Below are positions 1-8,031 of a stretch of DNA of 29,619 nucleotides, piece after piece (the stretch's first letter is position 1; every line of letters starts with the position of its first letter). Position numbers and translations under genes: made by a program. Below the pieces are notes generated by a model, which did not search any database, had not been told where the DNA came from, and was given only the letters and a program-made list of their open reading frames with translations. Source of the DNA: an uncultured Lachnospiraceae bacterium (lineage in GTDB: Bacteria > Bacillota > Clostridia > Lachnospirales > Lachnospiraceae). Location of the stretch: positions 1 to 29,619 of the forward strand of contig CAJTJZ010000025.1 of assembly GCA_910576895.1 (NCBI GenBank). Reading direction: 5' to 3'.

Positions 1-78
1 ATCCCATGTTTCCTGATTCCATGTCATACGAAAAGCAGCACCTGTAGCTGCCATAGAAAAAGCATAATCTACTTCCTC
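1..78 (-). pseudogene. Fragment of an AraC/BtrH-like paralogue, runs off left edge
   Basis: Positions 1-78 align without gaps to 4315-4392 inside the downstream AraC/BtrH-like gene, with only three mismatches (at 7, 50 and 67). Read on the minus strand it encodes 26 residues including AFSMAATGAAFRMTWN, against AFSMVATGAAFRMTWN in the intact copy. Homology stops sharply at 78/79, and the codon just upstream in this frame is TGA, so this copy has no N-terminal half. There is weak similarity of 83-101 to 4518-4537 (the domain junction of the intact gene), which would fit an internal deletion of about 126 bp. The remainder lies left of the window, so whether the C-terminal part is still open cannot be judged. 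Confidence 0.8.
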
Positions 79-588
79 TCACATAGATATGTTATCCCTT
101 AGAAAAAGAAAGTACTATGATATTTTATAAGTTTACTTTTTCATATTTAAAATTATATATTCGCTATTAGAATAAAAATATTTAAAATTTAAAAAAATAT
201 TAATTTAGATTTAGTATTGACATTTCTTTTCTTTTAAAATAGAATTACTTGTTGTACAAGTGAATCAAAGTGAAATTTTCAATAAAATATACTATTTCTA
301 TGATTAATTAATATAATAATGGATTTTAAGATGATTTTGTGTTTTATAAGAGTTTTTGAGGTTGATACAAAAAATTAAAAAGTAATATATTAAGTTATAT
401 TTTGTACACAGTAATTAATTTAATTATATGTTTCATGAAACTTTAACAGGTTATAAAAATTAAATAGTAATTATTAATTTTTGATTACTAACAATGCAGT
501 TTATTAATAATCAACAGGGATAGTATGCACTTTTTTAGCTATTAATACAATGAGTATAAAATTTAAAATTTTGAAAGGGGAAATTTTT
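79..588. other. AT-rich intergenic region and probable long leader
   Basis: About 510 bp, extremely AT-rich, with no credible coding region on either strand. It holds one good sigma-A promoter (217-245, listed separately) with a short inverted repeat at the expected transcription start. From there the leader to the start codon at 589 would be about 335 nt. A second, poorer promoter-like match (TTGATA near 363 with TATATT about 18 bp downstream) lies closer to the gene, so the leader may be shorter. I do not recognise a riboswitch or other named RNA in it. Confidence 0.5.
217..245 (+). promoter_or_regulatory. Sigma-A-type promoter upstream of the secreted protein
   Basis: TTGACA at 217-222 and TAGAAT at 240-245 are separated by exactly 17 bp, close to the vegetative consensus. 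Immediately downstream, 247-261 is the inverted repeat ACTTGT-TGT-ACAAGT, sitting on the expected start of transcription. It may be an operator or a 5' hairpin of the transcript. It reads toward the secreted-protein gene at 589. Confidence 0.6.
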
Positions 589-1065
589 ATGAAAAGAAAT
601 TTTTATAAAATTATATTAGGTCTTACTGGCGTTATGGTATTAGGTGGCTTAAATACTATAAATATAAATGCGGAAACAGCTTTTATTTCTGGTTTTGGAG
701 AAGATAATGACAGTACAACATTTGCTACAAGAACTGCCAGTAAGGAATTACAACACCAGTATTATGTTTGGAATAAAAGTACTGAATCAAGGCTTATTGG
801 AAATTATCAAACAACTTATTGGGTTTATGGTTTTAGCGGTGTAGGCTTTTATCAATCACCAAGAAATACTATTTCAAGAATAAATAGTAATGCTAATTTT
901 TTAAATGGTGCACCAATAGATGATGGAATCAATGGAACGTATATTTATGCTGGAGAAATTTATTATAACAATGTATATCAAACAAAAGTAAGTTTTACTA
1001 CTACTATGAATTCTGATGGTCGTTATTCATATTCAAATGATCCCGAAATATGGGTAATGGAATAA
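589..1065 (+). CDS. Secreted protein of unknown family
   Basis: A 158-residue protein. The start at 589 is chosen over the in-frame ATG at 550 because GAAAGGGG (573-580) lies 8 nt upstream and the resulting N-terminus is a classical signal peptide: positive residues MKRNFYK, a hydrophobic stretch (about 8-21) and a likely signal-peptidase I site after ININA at residue 28. The mature part (about 130 residues) is rich in Tyr, Asn, Ser and Thr, has no Cys and no membrane segment, and looks like a small beta-rich extracellular protein. I do not recognise the family; it does not match lactococcin-972-type bacteriocins in length or pattern. A hairpin separates it from the lipoprotein gene that follows on the same strand. 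Codon use is markedly AT-rich. The coding call is confident, the function unknown. Confidence 0.8.
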   Translation: MKRNFYKIILGLTGVMVLGGLNTININAETAFISGFGEDNDSTTFATRTASKELQHQYYVWNKSTESRLIGNYQTTYWVYGFSGVGFYQSPRNTISRINSNANFLNGAPIDDGINGTYIYAGEIYYNNVYQTKVSFTTTMNSDGRYSYSNDPEIWVME

Positions 1066-1087
1066 TTACTTACTTTTAAAATGGCTG

Positions 1088-1155
1088 GGTTGCAATAAAA
1101 GAAAAATGATTGATGGAATAATTTTTTTCATTTATTGCGACCTAATTTTTTATTT
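1088..1155 (+). terminator. Hairpin between the secreted protein and the lipoprotein
   Basis: The arms 1088-1106 and 1123-1142 are complementary over about 19 positions with one or two mismatches or wobbles, beginning GGTTGCAATAAAAG and ending CTTT-side TTATTGCGACC. A T-rich run (1144-1154) follows. This fits a Rho-independent terminator for the upstream gene, but its nearness to the next start (1180) means it could also act as an attenuator for the lipoprotein gene. Confidence 0.6.
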
Positions 1156-1179
1156 TATAGAAAGGCAAAAAAACTATTT

Positions 1180-3369
1180 ATGAAAATTCAAAAGAAACTA
1201 TTTTTTATATTATATTTAATGTTGATAATTACTAGTATATTTTCCGCCTGTGGAAGAAAAGAAGAAAAGGACATTAGCATAGATAATTACTATAAAACAG
1301 AACAATTACAAATAAATAATGTTCCAGAACAAATAGACCTTATTCGAGAATTTTCTGATACAATTTGGCTATCTGGAAAAAGAGAAAAAAAATCATGTTT
1401 AGGAAATTTTACAATTTCAGAATTAGATTATCAAGAAACGATAATAGACTTACCAGAAAATGAACAAATAATTGATTTTTATGTTAATAATGAAGGAATT
1501 ATAATGATAATTACATCAGAAACACAAACAGAACAGGAAAAATATTTAAAAAAGTTAAGACTATATCAATATTCTAAAAATTCAGAAATAAAAATGCTTT
1601 CAGAATTGAAAACCTGTAATAATGTTTATTATATATGTATTACAGAAGATAATATTTATCTAGTGGAAGAAGGTATATACATCTATGTTTATGATAAAAA
1701 GGGAAAACAAAAAAGTACTTCAAAAAGTTCAAAAAGAATTGAAGCAATTTGTAGAAATGAACAAAAATGTTCTTATATTGCGGTAGATTCTATCAGTAAA
1801 AATATGATAATTGGAGATATCAATGCAACAGGAAAGACAGTAGAAAAGGGACAAATAAAAATGCAAATAGGCGAGGATATTCATATTTTTCTATCAAAGG
1901 ATACAAATGACGAAATGTATTATATAGATAGAAGTGGAATATATAAAATTAAAAAAGAAAAAAAATCTTTTGAAACAGTATTGACATGGGATTATTTACA
2001 TATAATCAGAAATAATATTATATCTCTTATATCATTAAAAAATAATGAATTTCTTTGTTGGAATGCGAAGGAACAATACTTTCAGCAGATAAAAGAAAAA
2101 AAGAAACAAGAAAAGAAAGAAGAAGAAAATGCTGTAGAAACTATAGTATTTGCATCTCAAAAAATTCAAGATATAGATCGTGAATTGATTTATCGTTTTA
2201 ATAAAGAACATAAAGATTGTAATATTATCATAAGAGATTATTCCGATAAACATGAACAATTTCATTTAGATATCGCTTCTGGGGATATTCCTGATATTAT
2301 TAATTTTGATTCTGAAGATCCTATTAACCTTATAGAAAAAGGAATTTTTACAGATTTATCTGTCTTTATGGAAACAGATCCTGATGTTTCAAAAAAAGAT
2401 TTTCATGATCGATTAATAGAACTTTTGGAAATGGATCAAGAAAAAATTTATTTTCTTCCACCTGATTTTAATATAGTAGCATTAGCAGGAAGTAAAAAAG
2501 ATATTGGGGAACGTGAAAGTTGGACATTAAAAGAGTTTGAAACTTTTTGCAAAGAGAAAAAAGCAGAGGGCAAACAAATTTTTCCTATATTAAATGGGGC
2601 ATCTTTTGTTGTATTGAATAGTCGGTATACTATGAAAGATTATGTTAATCTTAATACTAAAACAGTAAATTTTTTAACAGAAAATTTTAAAAGAATGCTT
2701 TCCATAGCAAAAGACTATTTTGAAATGGATATAAATGCTAATCAATCTTCTCTTAAAAGTATTAAAGATGGAGATGTTGCCTTAATGAATATTAATGGTT
2801 TACTTGCTTTTTCACAATGTTTACAATATCAATGGGCATTTGGAAAAGAAGAATATTCTTTTATTGGTTATCCATCAAAAGATAATTCTCAGTCAGGTAT
2901 TGGAATAGATATCAATCAATATTATGGAATTGCGGAAAGCTGTAATAGAAAAGAAGAAGCATGGGAATTTTTAAGACAATATTTTTTAAAAGACTCTAAA
3001 TCCTCTGGAAATTCTTCAGGATTTCCAGTTCGCAAAGATGTTATGGAATATAAAGAAGAATGTGCTATGGCAAAAAAAACATATATAAATAAAAAAGGAG
3101 AAAAAGTTATACCAATAATAAATGGTCAGTTAGATATAGGCGATGGAATAACAATAAAAAAACGACCACTAAAAAGAAAACAAATTAAACAAGTGGAAGA
3201 ATTAATTAATAAAGCAGATATGCTAAATATAAATACATCCATATATGCCCAAATATCTATAATAATTGGAAATGAAGTTTATGCTGGTTTCAATAATAAT
3301 AAAAACATAGAAGAAATTATGGATATAATACAAAACAGGATTTCCATTATGATTAGTGAACAAAAATAA
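1180..3369 (+). CDS. Lipoprotein: propeller-like region plus extracellular solute-binding domain
   Basis: A 729-residue protein. The ATG at 1180 is preferred over a TTG at 1135 because the latter lies inside the terminator hairpin; AGAAAGG is at 1159-1165, a rather long 14 nt away. The N-terminus is a lipoprotein signal: MKIQKK, a hydrophobic core, then IFSAC with Cys at about residue 24, followed by a charged linker. Residues about 45-310 are beta-rich repeats with the look of a beta-propeller. Residues about 330-620 resemble family 1 ABC solute-binding proteins (VFASQKIQDIDRELIYRFN, then IASGDIPDIINFD, and later SQSGIGIDINQYYGIAE). No permease or ATPase gene is nearby, so it may be a sensor or an orphan binding protein. 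Composition is very rich in Lys, Ile, Asn and Glu. Ligand unknown. Confidence 0.8.
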   Translation: MKIQKKLFFILYLMLIITSIFSACGRKEEKDISIDNYYKTEQLQINNVPEQIDLIREFSDTIWLSGKREKKSCLGNFTISELDYQETIIDLPENEQIIDFYVNNEGIIMIITSETQTEQEKYLKKLRLYQYSKNSEIKMLSELKTCNNVYYICITEDNIYLVEEGIYIYVYDKKGKQKSTSKSSKRIEAICRNEQKCSYIAVDSISKNMIIGDINATGKTVEKGQIKMQIGEDIHIFLSKDTNDEMYYIDRSGIYKIKKEKKSFETVLTWDYLHIIRNNIISLISLKNNEFLCWNAKEQYFQQIKEKKKQEKKEEENAVETIVFASQKIQDIDRELIYRFNKEHKDCNIIIRDYSDKHEQFHLDIASGDIPDIINFDSEDPINLIEKGIFTDLSVFMETDPDVSKKDFHDRLIELLEMDQEKIYFLPPDFNIVALAGSKKDIGERESWTLKEFETFCKEKKAEGKQIFPILNGASFVVLNSRYTMKDYVNLNTKTVNFLTENFKRMLSIAKDYFEMDINANQSSLKSIKDGDVALMNINGLLAFSQCLQYQWAFGKEEYSFIGYPSKDNSQSGIGIDINQYYGIAESCNRKEEAWEFLRQYFLKDSKSSGNSSGFPVRKDVMEYKEECAMAKKTYINKKGEKVIPIINGQLDIGDGITIKKRPLKRKQIKQVEELINKADMLNINTSIYAQISIIIGNEVYAGFNNNKNIEEIMDIIQNRISIMISEQK

Positions 3370-3392
3370 ATATATTATTTAATTATGTACAT

Positions 3393-3426
3393 CTGCGGTT
3401 ATAGCAAAAAAATTCTATAACCGCAG
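3393..3426. terminator. Perfect 12-bp hairpin between convergent genes
   Basis: CTGCGGTTATAG (3393-3404) and its exact complement (3415-3426) flank a 10-nt A-rich loop, followed on the plus strand by a T-rich stretch (3433-3447). It lies between the stop of the plus-strand lipoprotein and the end of the minus-strand AraC/BtrH-like gene, so it may end transcripts from both sides. Confidence 0.8.
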
Positions 3427-3450
3427 AAAAGATTTTTGGTTTTTATAATC

Positions 3451-3681
3451 TTACTTAAAATTTATAGACTGTTTTATAAGCTCCAAACTCTTTTTTTCTG
3501 ATAATTTTACTTCTTCAATACAATTGCAAACTCTTTTTCTTATTTTTTCATCCGCAAAATTATGAAGCATTTGCTCCATATCTTCCCATCCGCCAATTAA
3601 TTGCTGCATTTCAAGAGCAATTTGCTTTGTTTTTGAAAAAGATTCTGCCACTTGTTTATAAATTTCTGCTTTTTCCCCTTT
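3451..3681 (-). pseudogene. Severed C-terminal segment of the AraC/BtrH-like gene
   Basis: Directly after the TAA at 3684-3682 the same frame stays open for 76 more codons to the stop at 3451. It reads KGEKAEIYKQVAESFSK and onward through MQQLIGGWEDMEQML to the end IKQSINFK. It is helical and charged, and the sense matches a natural continuation of the preceding protein, whose end (SAADYFTQLSQ) leads straight into it. I read this as the original C-terminal helical region cut off by a single nonsense change. A GTG at 3651 (66 residues) could in principle restart translation, with AAGGGG some 22 nt upstream, which is too far for a normal ribosome site. The alternative is a separate tiny gene, but frame identity with no intervening shift makes that less likely. 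Confidence 0.65.
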
Positions 3682-4929
3682 TTACTGTGATAACTGCGTG
3701 AAATAATCTGCTGCACTTCCACGTCCATCGGATAAACAAGTCATAGCATCCGTTTGACAAAGTAATTTTTCAAATAAAACAGAACTATAATCTTTTGCAC
3801 TAACAGAAAAATGACGCTGATCTTTTAACATTGTGAGCCATGCATCATAAGCAAATAAACCTTTACAATAACTATATTCTTTTCTTCCTGTCATAATCTG
3901 TACTGCATTTTTTAAAATTTCTTCTGTAGTGATTCCTTGTCCTTCGATTGGTCCTATACTCATAACTGCCTGCGTATCTGTATTTTCCCACCAAGAATCA
4001 CAATGAAAATAACCATTTTCTTCTTTTTTTACATTAGCTGCAAAATCAGGATCGTTCTGAAAAAAGTTCCAACCAAGTAATATTTCTCCTTGCTTTCGAT
4101 AACCTGTAATTAAACATGCTTCTGGTGGACCAATAATTCCAAGTGCAATACAAGGATATCCCTCATCAATATGTTTTTTAATAAATGTTTTAAATTCCTC
4201 TTTTGTTGTATCTTTATTTCTTCCCAAAAGTTCAAATTCCCTGCCAAATGCCTTTGCTCCCAACTCATAAGATTTATCAGATTCAAAAGTATGATAAATA
4301 TCTACATTACTTAAATCCCAAGTTTCCTGATTCCATGTCATACGAAAAGCAGCACCTGTAGCTACCATAGAAAAAGCATACTCTACTTCCTCGCCAAGAT
4401 AATCTAAACAAGCTTTTAAACAAATAGGAAAGGGAGTACATCCACCATATGTACCAAAACCAACATTAGGCACATTGTACAATATTGTACTATCATGATC
4501 CTTATCATAATTTCCTTTCATAGATATATCGCTCCTTTTTTCTTTTTTTTCAAGGAATCCTATGCCAAATATTCCTGCTGTTAATTCTTTTTTTCCAACA
4601 ATTGGCTTTTTTCTCCGAAAATTACTTGGTGTCATCCTTACTACTCTATAAAAAGCACGTGTATAACTTTCATGACTAGAAAATCCATATAAAAATGCAA
4701 TATCTACAATTGTCATCTTTGTATGAATCAATTCAAACATAGAAGAACTAATTTTTCGTTCCAAAATATATCTTGCTAAGGAACAACCTGTATTTTTTTT
4801 AAAAAACTCTCGTATATAAGCCATAGAAAATCCTGTTATTTTTGCAAGTTCTTCCTTGTCAATATGTTTCTCTTTTATATGAGATTCAATGTAGCAAAGT
4901 ATGATACGAGTATCTACGGAAAATCCCAT
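3682..4929 (-). CDS. AraC-type regulator fused to a BtrH-like (C39-like) domain
   Basis: A 415-residue protein. Residues about 8-110 are a two-helix-turn-helix AraC DNA-binding domain (ITGFSMAYIREFFKKNTGCS, then IVDIAFLYGFSSHESYTRAF and RMTPSNFRRK). After a linker (about 115-150) comes a domain beginning GFGTYGGCTPFPICLKACLD and continuing AFSMVATGAAFRMTWN, then EGYPCIALGIIGPPEACLI. This is the pattern of BtrH N-terminal/C39-peptidase-like proteins often found fused to AraC regulators in Clostridia; the Cys in GGCTPF is the candidate nucleophile, by inference. Start: AAGAAAGGAATCTAGACC precedes the ATG. The frame continues beyond the TAA at 3682, so the protein is probably truncated. An SD-like AAGGAG (4532-4537) precedes an in-frame ATG (4521) at the domain junction. 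Target genes are unknown. Confidence 0.8.
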   Translation of the reverse strand: MGFSVDTRIILCYIESHIKEKHIDKEELAKITGFSMAYIREFFKKNTGCSLARYILERKISSSMFELIHTKMTIVDIAFLYGFSSHESYTRAFYRVVRMTPSNFRRKKPIVGKKELTAGIFGIGFLEKKEKRSDISMKGNYDKDHDSTILYNVPNVGFGTYGGCTPFPICLKACLDYLGEEVEYAFSMVATGAAFRMTWNQETWDLSNVDIYHTFESDKSYELGAKAFGREFELLGRNKDTTKEEFKTFIKKHIDEGYPCIALGIIGPPEACLITGYRKQGEILLGWNFFQNDPDFAANVKKEENGYFHCDSWWENTDTQAVMSIGPIEGQGITTEEILKNAVQIMTGRKEYSYCKGLFAYDAWLTMLKDQRHFSVSAKDYSSVLFEKLLCQTDAMTCLSDGRGSAADYFTQLSQ

Positions 4930-4947
4930 GGTCTAGATTCCTTTCTT

Positions 4948-4975
4948 AAAAATATAATATTTTTCCATCGCGATG
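4948..4975. promoter_or_regulatory. Two palindromes upstream of the AraC/BtrH-like gene
   Basis: 4948-4964 is the AT palindrome AAAAATAT-A-ATATTTTT, and 4966-4975 is the perfect palindrome CATCGCGATG, unusual in so AT-rich a spacer. Both lie within 50 bp of the regulator's start codon and are plausible binding sites for autoregulation. A TATAAT-like sequence lies just upstream on the minus strand (near 4983-4990) without a clear -35. Confidence 0.35.
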
Positions 4976-5028
4976 TATCTTTATTATAAATCAATATCAA
5001 TTCTTTTTCTTGATCTTTTTAAGGAAAC

Positions 5029-5763
5029 TTATTTTATTCTTTCATAATTCATTTTTTCTTTTAACTCTTTCCAATTCTGTATCGTCAAAATATTGGCATC
5101 TTCCACATAAGGAAGATCGATTGCTCCTATGTACCAAATTGGCATAATTCCAACTGCAAGTGCACCTTTTATATCACATTCATATTGATCACCAATATAC
5201 CAGACATCTTCTGCCTTTAACTCTGCTTTTTCTAATGCAAGATCAAAGATTCTTCTATGTGGCTTTCGGAAAATATATTGACTTGAAGTAAGAATAAATT
5301 CAAATTCACTCTTTGGCAAAAGATCATAAATCCGATTAGCAACAACTTGTTGTCCATATGCAATATTACTAATAACACCTGTTCGTATTCCACTTTCTTT
5401 TAAAAAATCAAGAAATTCTTCGACTCCATCTGTAGGAACTCCCGGAGAAGCTGCATCCCAAAAAATCTTATCTATTTCTTCTATACTTAATGGAACTTCA
5501 ATTCCTTGTGATTCATACAAATATGGCGTAAACATAGTATTTGGAATTTCTATTTGACGTAATAAATGGCGTTTCTTTGGATCAAATCTACCTAATTCCT
5601 GATTAATTTCTTCTGCTCTTTCCTGAATTTGCTTAGCTGTTAAATTATATTTATTTCTAGTAGCATAAGCAAGAACTGCCTGTGTTCCTTTCACACCATC
5701 AAACTTTTTTTCCTTTATTAATGTTTGTCCATAATCAAATAAAATCATTTTTGGTAATTTCAT
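5029..5763 (-). CDS. HAD-superfamily hydrolase
   Basis: A 244-residue protein with the four HAD motifs: motif I FDYGQT at residues 9-14 (nucleophile Asp10), motif II GVISNI (about 132), motif III Lys in FRKPHRRIFD (about 167), and motif IV WYIGDQYECDIKGA (about 190). A helical cap lies between motifs I and II, so subfamily I. The residue two after the nucleophile is Gly12 rather than the Asp used as acid/base in classical HAD phosphatases, so the substrate and even phosphatase activity are uncertain. The ATG follows AAGGAG with 7 nt spacing. It is last in the glf-led gene run, 26 nt after the upstream gene. No specific substrate can be assigned. Confidence 0.85.
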   Translation of the reverse strand: MKLPKMILFDYGQTLIKEKKFDGVKGTQAVLAYATRNKYNLTAKQIQERAEEINQELGRFDPKKRHLLRQIEIPNTMFTPYLYESQGIEVPLSIEEIDKIFWDAASPGVPTDGVEEFLDFLKESGIRTGVISNIAYGQQVVANRIYDLLPKSEFEFILTSSQYIFRKPHRRIFDLALEKAELKAEDVWYIGDQYECDIKGALAVGIMPIWYIGAIDLPYVEDANILTIQNWKELKEKMNYERIK

Positions 5764-5789
5764 TTTTTTCTCCTTATTTAACTTTTAAT

Positions 5790-6365
5790 TTAATTACAAC
5801 TATTTTCATATCTTTTCCATATAGAAGGAAATTTATCTTTTACAAATTTTGCATAAGAACATTCTGGCATTGTTATCATTTTCTTTTCCTTTAAATAATT
5901 AAAAATCATATCATACCACATTGTCATTTCTTTTTCTGATTTTTCTTTATATGTTCCAACAAACATTTTTCCCTGTTTTATATATTCCTGAAATAATTTA
6001 TATGCATTAGGAACTTCAATACAATCTATAATATGCAAAGGTTCTATTCCAAGTCTTGCACAGGGAATATTTTTAAAAGGCAAAACTTGTTTTTCTTCAG
6101 CCAAAACTTGATAAATACAACCTGTCACTCCATCAGAAACTTCTTGTAGTGCATTTTCATATAATTCATGATAAATAGGCGTTTTACCATCTTTTGCAAA
6201 CCCATAAGGAAACCAATAAAAAGGTCGTTCTACTGCATTACATAAATAAAAAGCAGCGACTACTTCATTCACTGTTAAATAAATATATGCCCTGTCATGA
6301 TCGGCTACTCTTGGTTCAAGAATTTTTATTCCTTTTGTATTACTCCCATGAAATAATGTTATCAT
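5790..6365 (-). CDS. Hypothetical protein with an ADP-ribosyltransferase-like start
   Basis: A 191-residue protein. The ATG at 6365 is chosen (GAGAG about 9 nt upstream); a TTG at 6407 would overlap the upstream gene and add a meaningless basic leader. The N-terminus, MITLFHGSNTKGIKILEPR followed by AYIYLTVNEVVAAFYL, recalls the HGS and YLT segments of DUF3990/ADP-ribosyltransferase-fold proteins. The rest (PFYWFPYGF, HELYENALQEVSDGVTGCIY) is a pattern I associate with hypothetical proteins of Lachnospiraceae, not with a known enzyme. No signal peptide or membrane segment is visible. It sits between the DUF6056-like membrane protein and the HAD hydrolase, 25-26 nt from each. The fold suggestion is an inference from a few residues only. 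Confidence 0.75.
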   Translation of the reverse strand: MITLFHGSNTKGIKILEPRVADHDRAYIYLTVNEVVAAFYLCNAVERPFYWFPYGFAKDGKTPIYHELYENALQEVSDGVTGCIYQVLAEEKQVLPFKNIPCARLGIEPLHIIDCIEVPNAYKLFQEYIKQGKMFVGTYKEKSEKEMTMWYDMIFNYLKEKKMITMPECSYAKFVKDKFPSIWKRYENSCN

Positions 6366-6390
6366 ACATTTCTCTCTTTTCTTTTTAAAA

Positions 6391-8031
6391 TCACTTGCTT
6401 TTTTCAAGTTTTACTGACTTTTTCCCAAAATATCTTTTTACACAACTATTTTTCCAATTTTTTGGATCTTCTGTAATATCAGAATGAAAAATAATCTCTG
6501 GTTTTACAGAAAATTCTTTCACAACAATATGCTCCCTAGAAGGATCAGAATAAATAAAATAACGCTCCCATGCTTCCTTATCATATTGCTTTGCTTCTCC
6601 ATTGAATAAATAAAAACAGGCACTCACACTTGCTGGCATTCTAGTAACACTTACCTGTGTACTTCCGTCCATATCAACCTCTGCTTCAATAGAGATATTT
6701 CCTATCGCTGTAAAACAAAAAAGAAGAAAACAAAAAAGATAATAATGTAAAAAATATTTCTGATAGAAAACAAGTGCTTTTTCTATTATCGCTTTCCATA
6801 ACTGTTTTTTTATAACATACCCGACCCAATAAAATAAATTAATTCCTGTCATAACAAAACAACTAAAATAAATAATATTCATAATACGATATGGTATTTT
6901 TAAACCTTGGGCATAAATAACTGGTGTAATCTGAGAAGAATACAGGCAATAACTAAGTAATGTTACAATAGCTGGATAACGAAAAGAAAATTTACTTTTT
7001 TTACTAATCAATGCAAAACAAGGAATACAACATAAAAATAATACAAGCACTGGAAGTTTCCAGCAATTTGCTATACTATAAATACCATAAATAAAAGAAA
7101 GACCGATTGCAAGGAAAGGATTGCTTGCTTTTCCCACAGATTCTTGTCGAAGTGCATTCCCCGGAGCTAAGATTGCTATAAAAAATCCTGCAAGTCCCGC
7201 AAACCCTATCATAATAAAAAACAACTTATCTATCAAATAATCTTTGTTATTACTCTTTTTCCATAAGTTATTTTTTTTCTTTCTTTCCCAATCGCATAAA
7301 AAAAGTAAAATACAGGCAAAAAAAAGTATTTCCACTGTGATTAATGCAGTTACATAATTTCCTCCACATAGAAAAAAAGCTAAAATAATAGATACAATTC
7401 CTAAGATTATTTTTATCCATCTTTTCTTTGCACAGTAGAAAAAAATCAAAAGTGCAAATAAAAATGCTTCCATAGAATAAAAAAAGGTATAGGTAATTCC
7501 GCCATTATACCAATAAAAAGAATCAGAAATTACATACGTAAATTCTACTGCTCCAAGACTTAATAGAATAGATATAATTAAGCCTTGAAAAAAAGAAGCA
7601 TGGAAAAGTTTTGAAAAAAATACCATATAAAATAAAATACTGCAAACTATAAATACTGTAAGTAAAATAATGGTTGTTAAGAAATAATATTGTTCTCCAA
7701 AAATAGCAGGCTGAAGCCGCATAAGAAAAATAGAAGAAAACGTTCCCTGCCAATTTTGATAACTATCTCTCGTTTTTTCTATTGCTTTTAAAAAAACTTG
7801 TTCTAATGAACCTGTTTCCTGCCAAACTTGTGCTGTATGCCTGCCATAACTATAATCATCTACACATGGATGTGTATAGCCAGAAATAAGATATAAGGGA
7901 ATGACTGCAAAAATGATGATAAAAAACAGAAGCATACTAAGCCTCTGTTCTTTTTTTTGTAAATTTTTTTTTGGTAACGTTGTTTTTTCGTCTATACTGT
8001 CGTTGCTTTTACTTTTATTCACACAAATCAA
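6391..8031 (-). CDS. Polytopic membrane protein, DUF6056/GT-C-like
   Basis: A 546-residue protein with a cytoplasmic Lys-rich leader (1-30) and about ten to twelve hydrophobic segments. The first extracytoplasmic loop contains SGYTHPCVDDYSYG. An acidic pair early in the first loop is typical of GT-C-fold glycosyltransferases that use lipid-linked sugars, and DUF6056 proteins share this layout. The C-terminal about 100 residues form a soluble tail (AEVDMDGSTQVSVTRMP and onward). The start is a TTG at 8031 inside the end of glf (17-nt overlap); a GTG at 8022 is the other choice, and AGAGAG lies just upstream of both. Coupling to glf suggests a job in making or exporting a galactofuranose-containing surface glycan. 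The enzymatic role is inferred. Confidence 0.75.
   Translation of the reverse strand: MICVNKSKSNDSIDEKTTLPKKNLQKKEQRLSMLLFFIIIFAVIPLYLISGYTHPCVDDYSYGRHTAQVWQETGSLEQVFLKAIEKTRDSYQNWQGTFSSIFLMRLQPAIFGEQYYFLTTIILLTVFIVCSILFYMVFFSKLFHASFFQGLIISILLSLGAVEFTYVISDSFYWYNGGITYTFFYSMEAFLFALLIFFYCAKKRWIKIILGIVSIILAFFLCGGNYVTALITVEILFFACILLFLCDWERKKKNNLWKKSNNKDYLIDKLFFIMIGFAGLAGFFIAILAPGNALRQESVGKASNPFLAIGLSFIYGIYSIANCWKLPVLVLFLCCIPCFALISKKSKFSFRYPAIVTLLSYCLYSSQITPVIYAQGLKIPYRIMNIIYFSCFVMTGINLFYWVGYVIKKQLWKAIIEKALVFYQKYFLHYYLFCFLLFCFTAIGNISIEAEVDMDGSTQVSVTRMPASVSACFYLFNGEAKQYDKEAWERYFIYSDPSREHIVVKEFSVKPEIIFHSDITEDPKNWKNSCVKRYFGKKSVKLEKSK

Noticed and set aside
589..1065. Lactococcin-972-type bacteriocin
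   Set aside because: The protein is exported, but it is longer than that family, lacks its Gly/Ser/Trp pattern and has no immunity or ABC genes beside it.
1135..1179. TTG start extending the lipoprotein by 15 residues
   Set aside because: It lies in the terminator hairpin and puts a basic stretch before an otherwise perfect lipoprotein signal; the ATG at 1180 is better.
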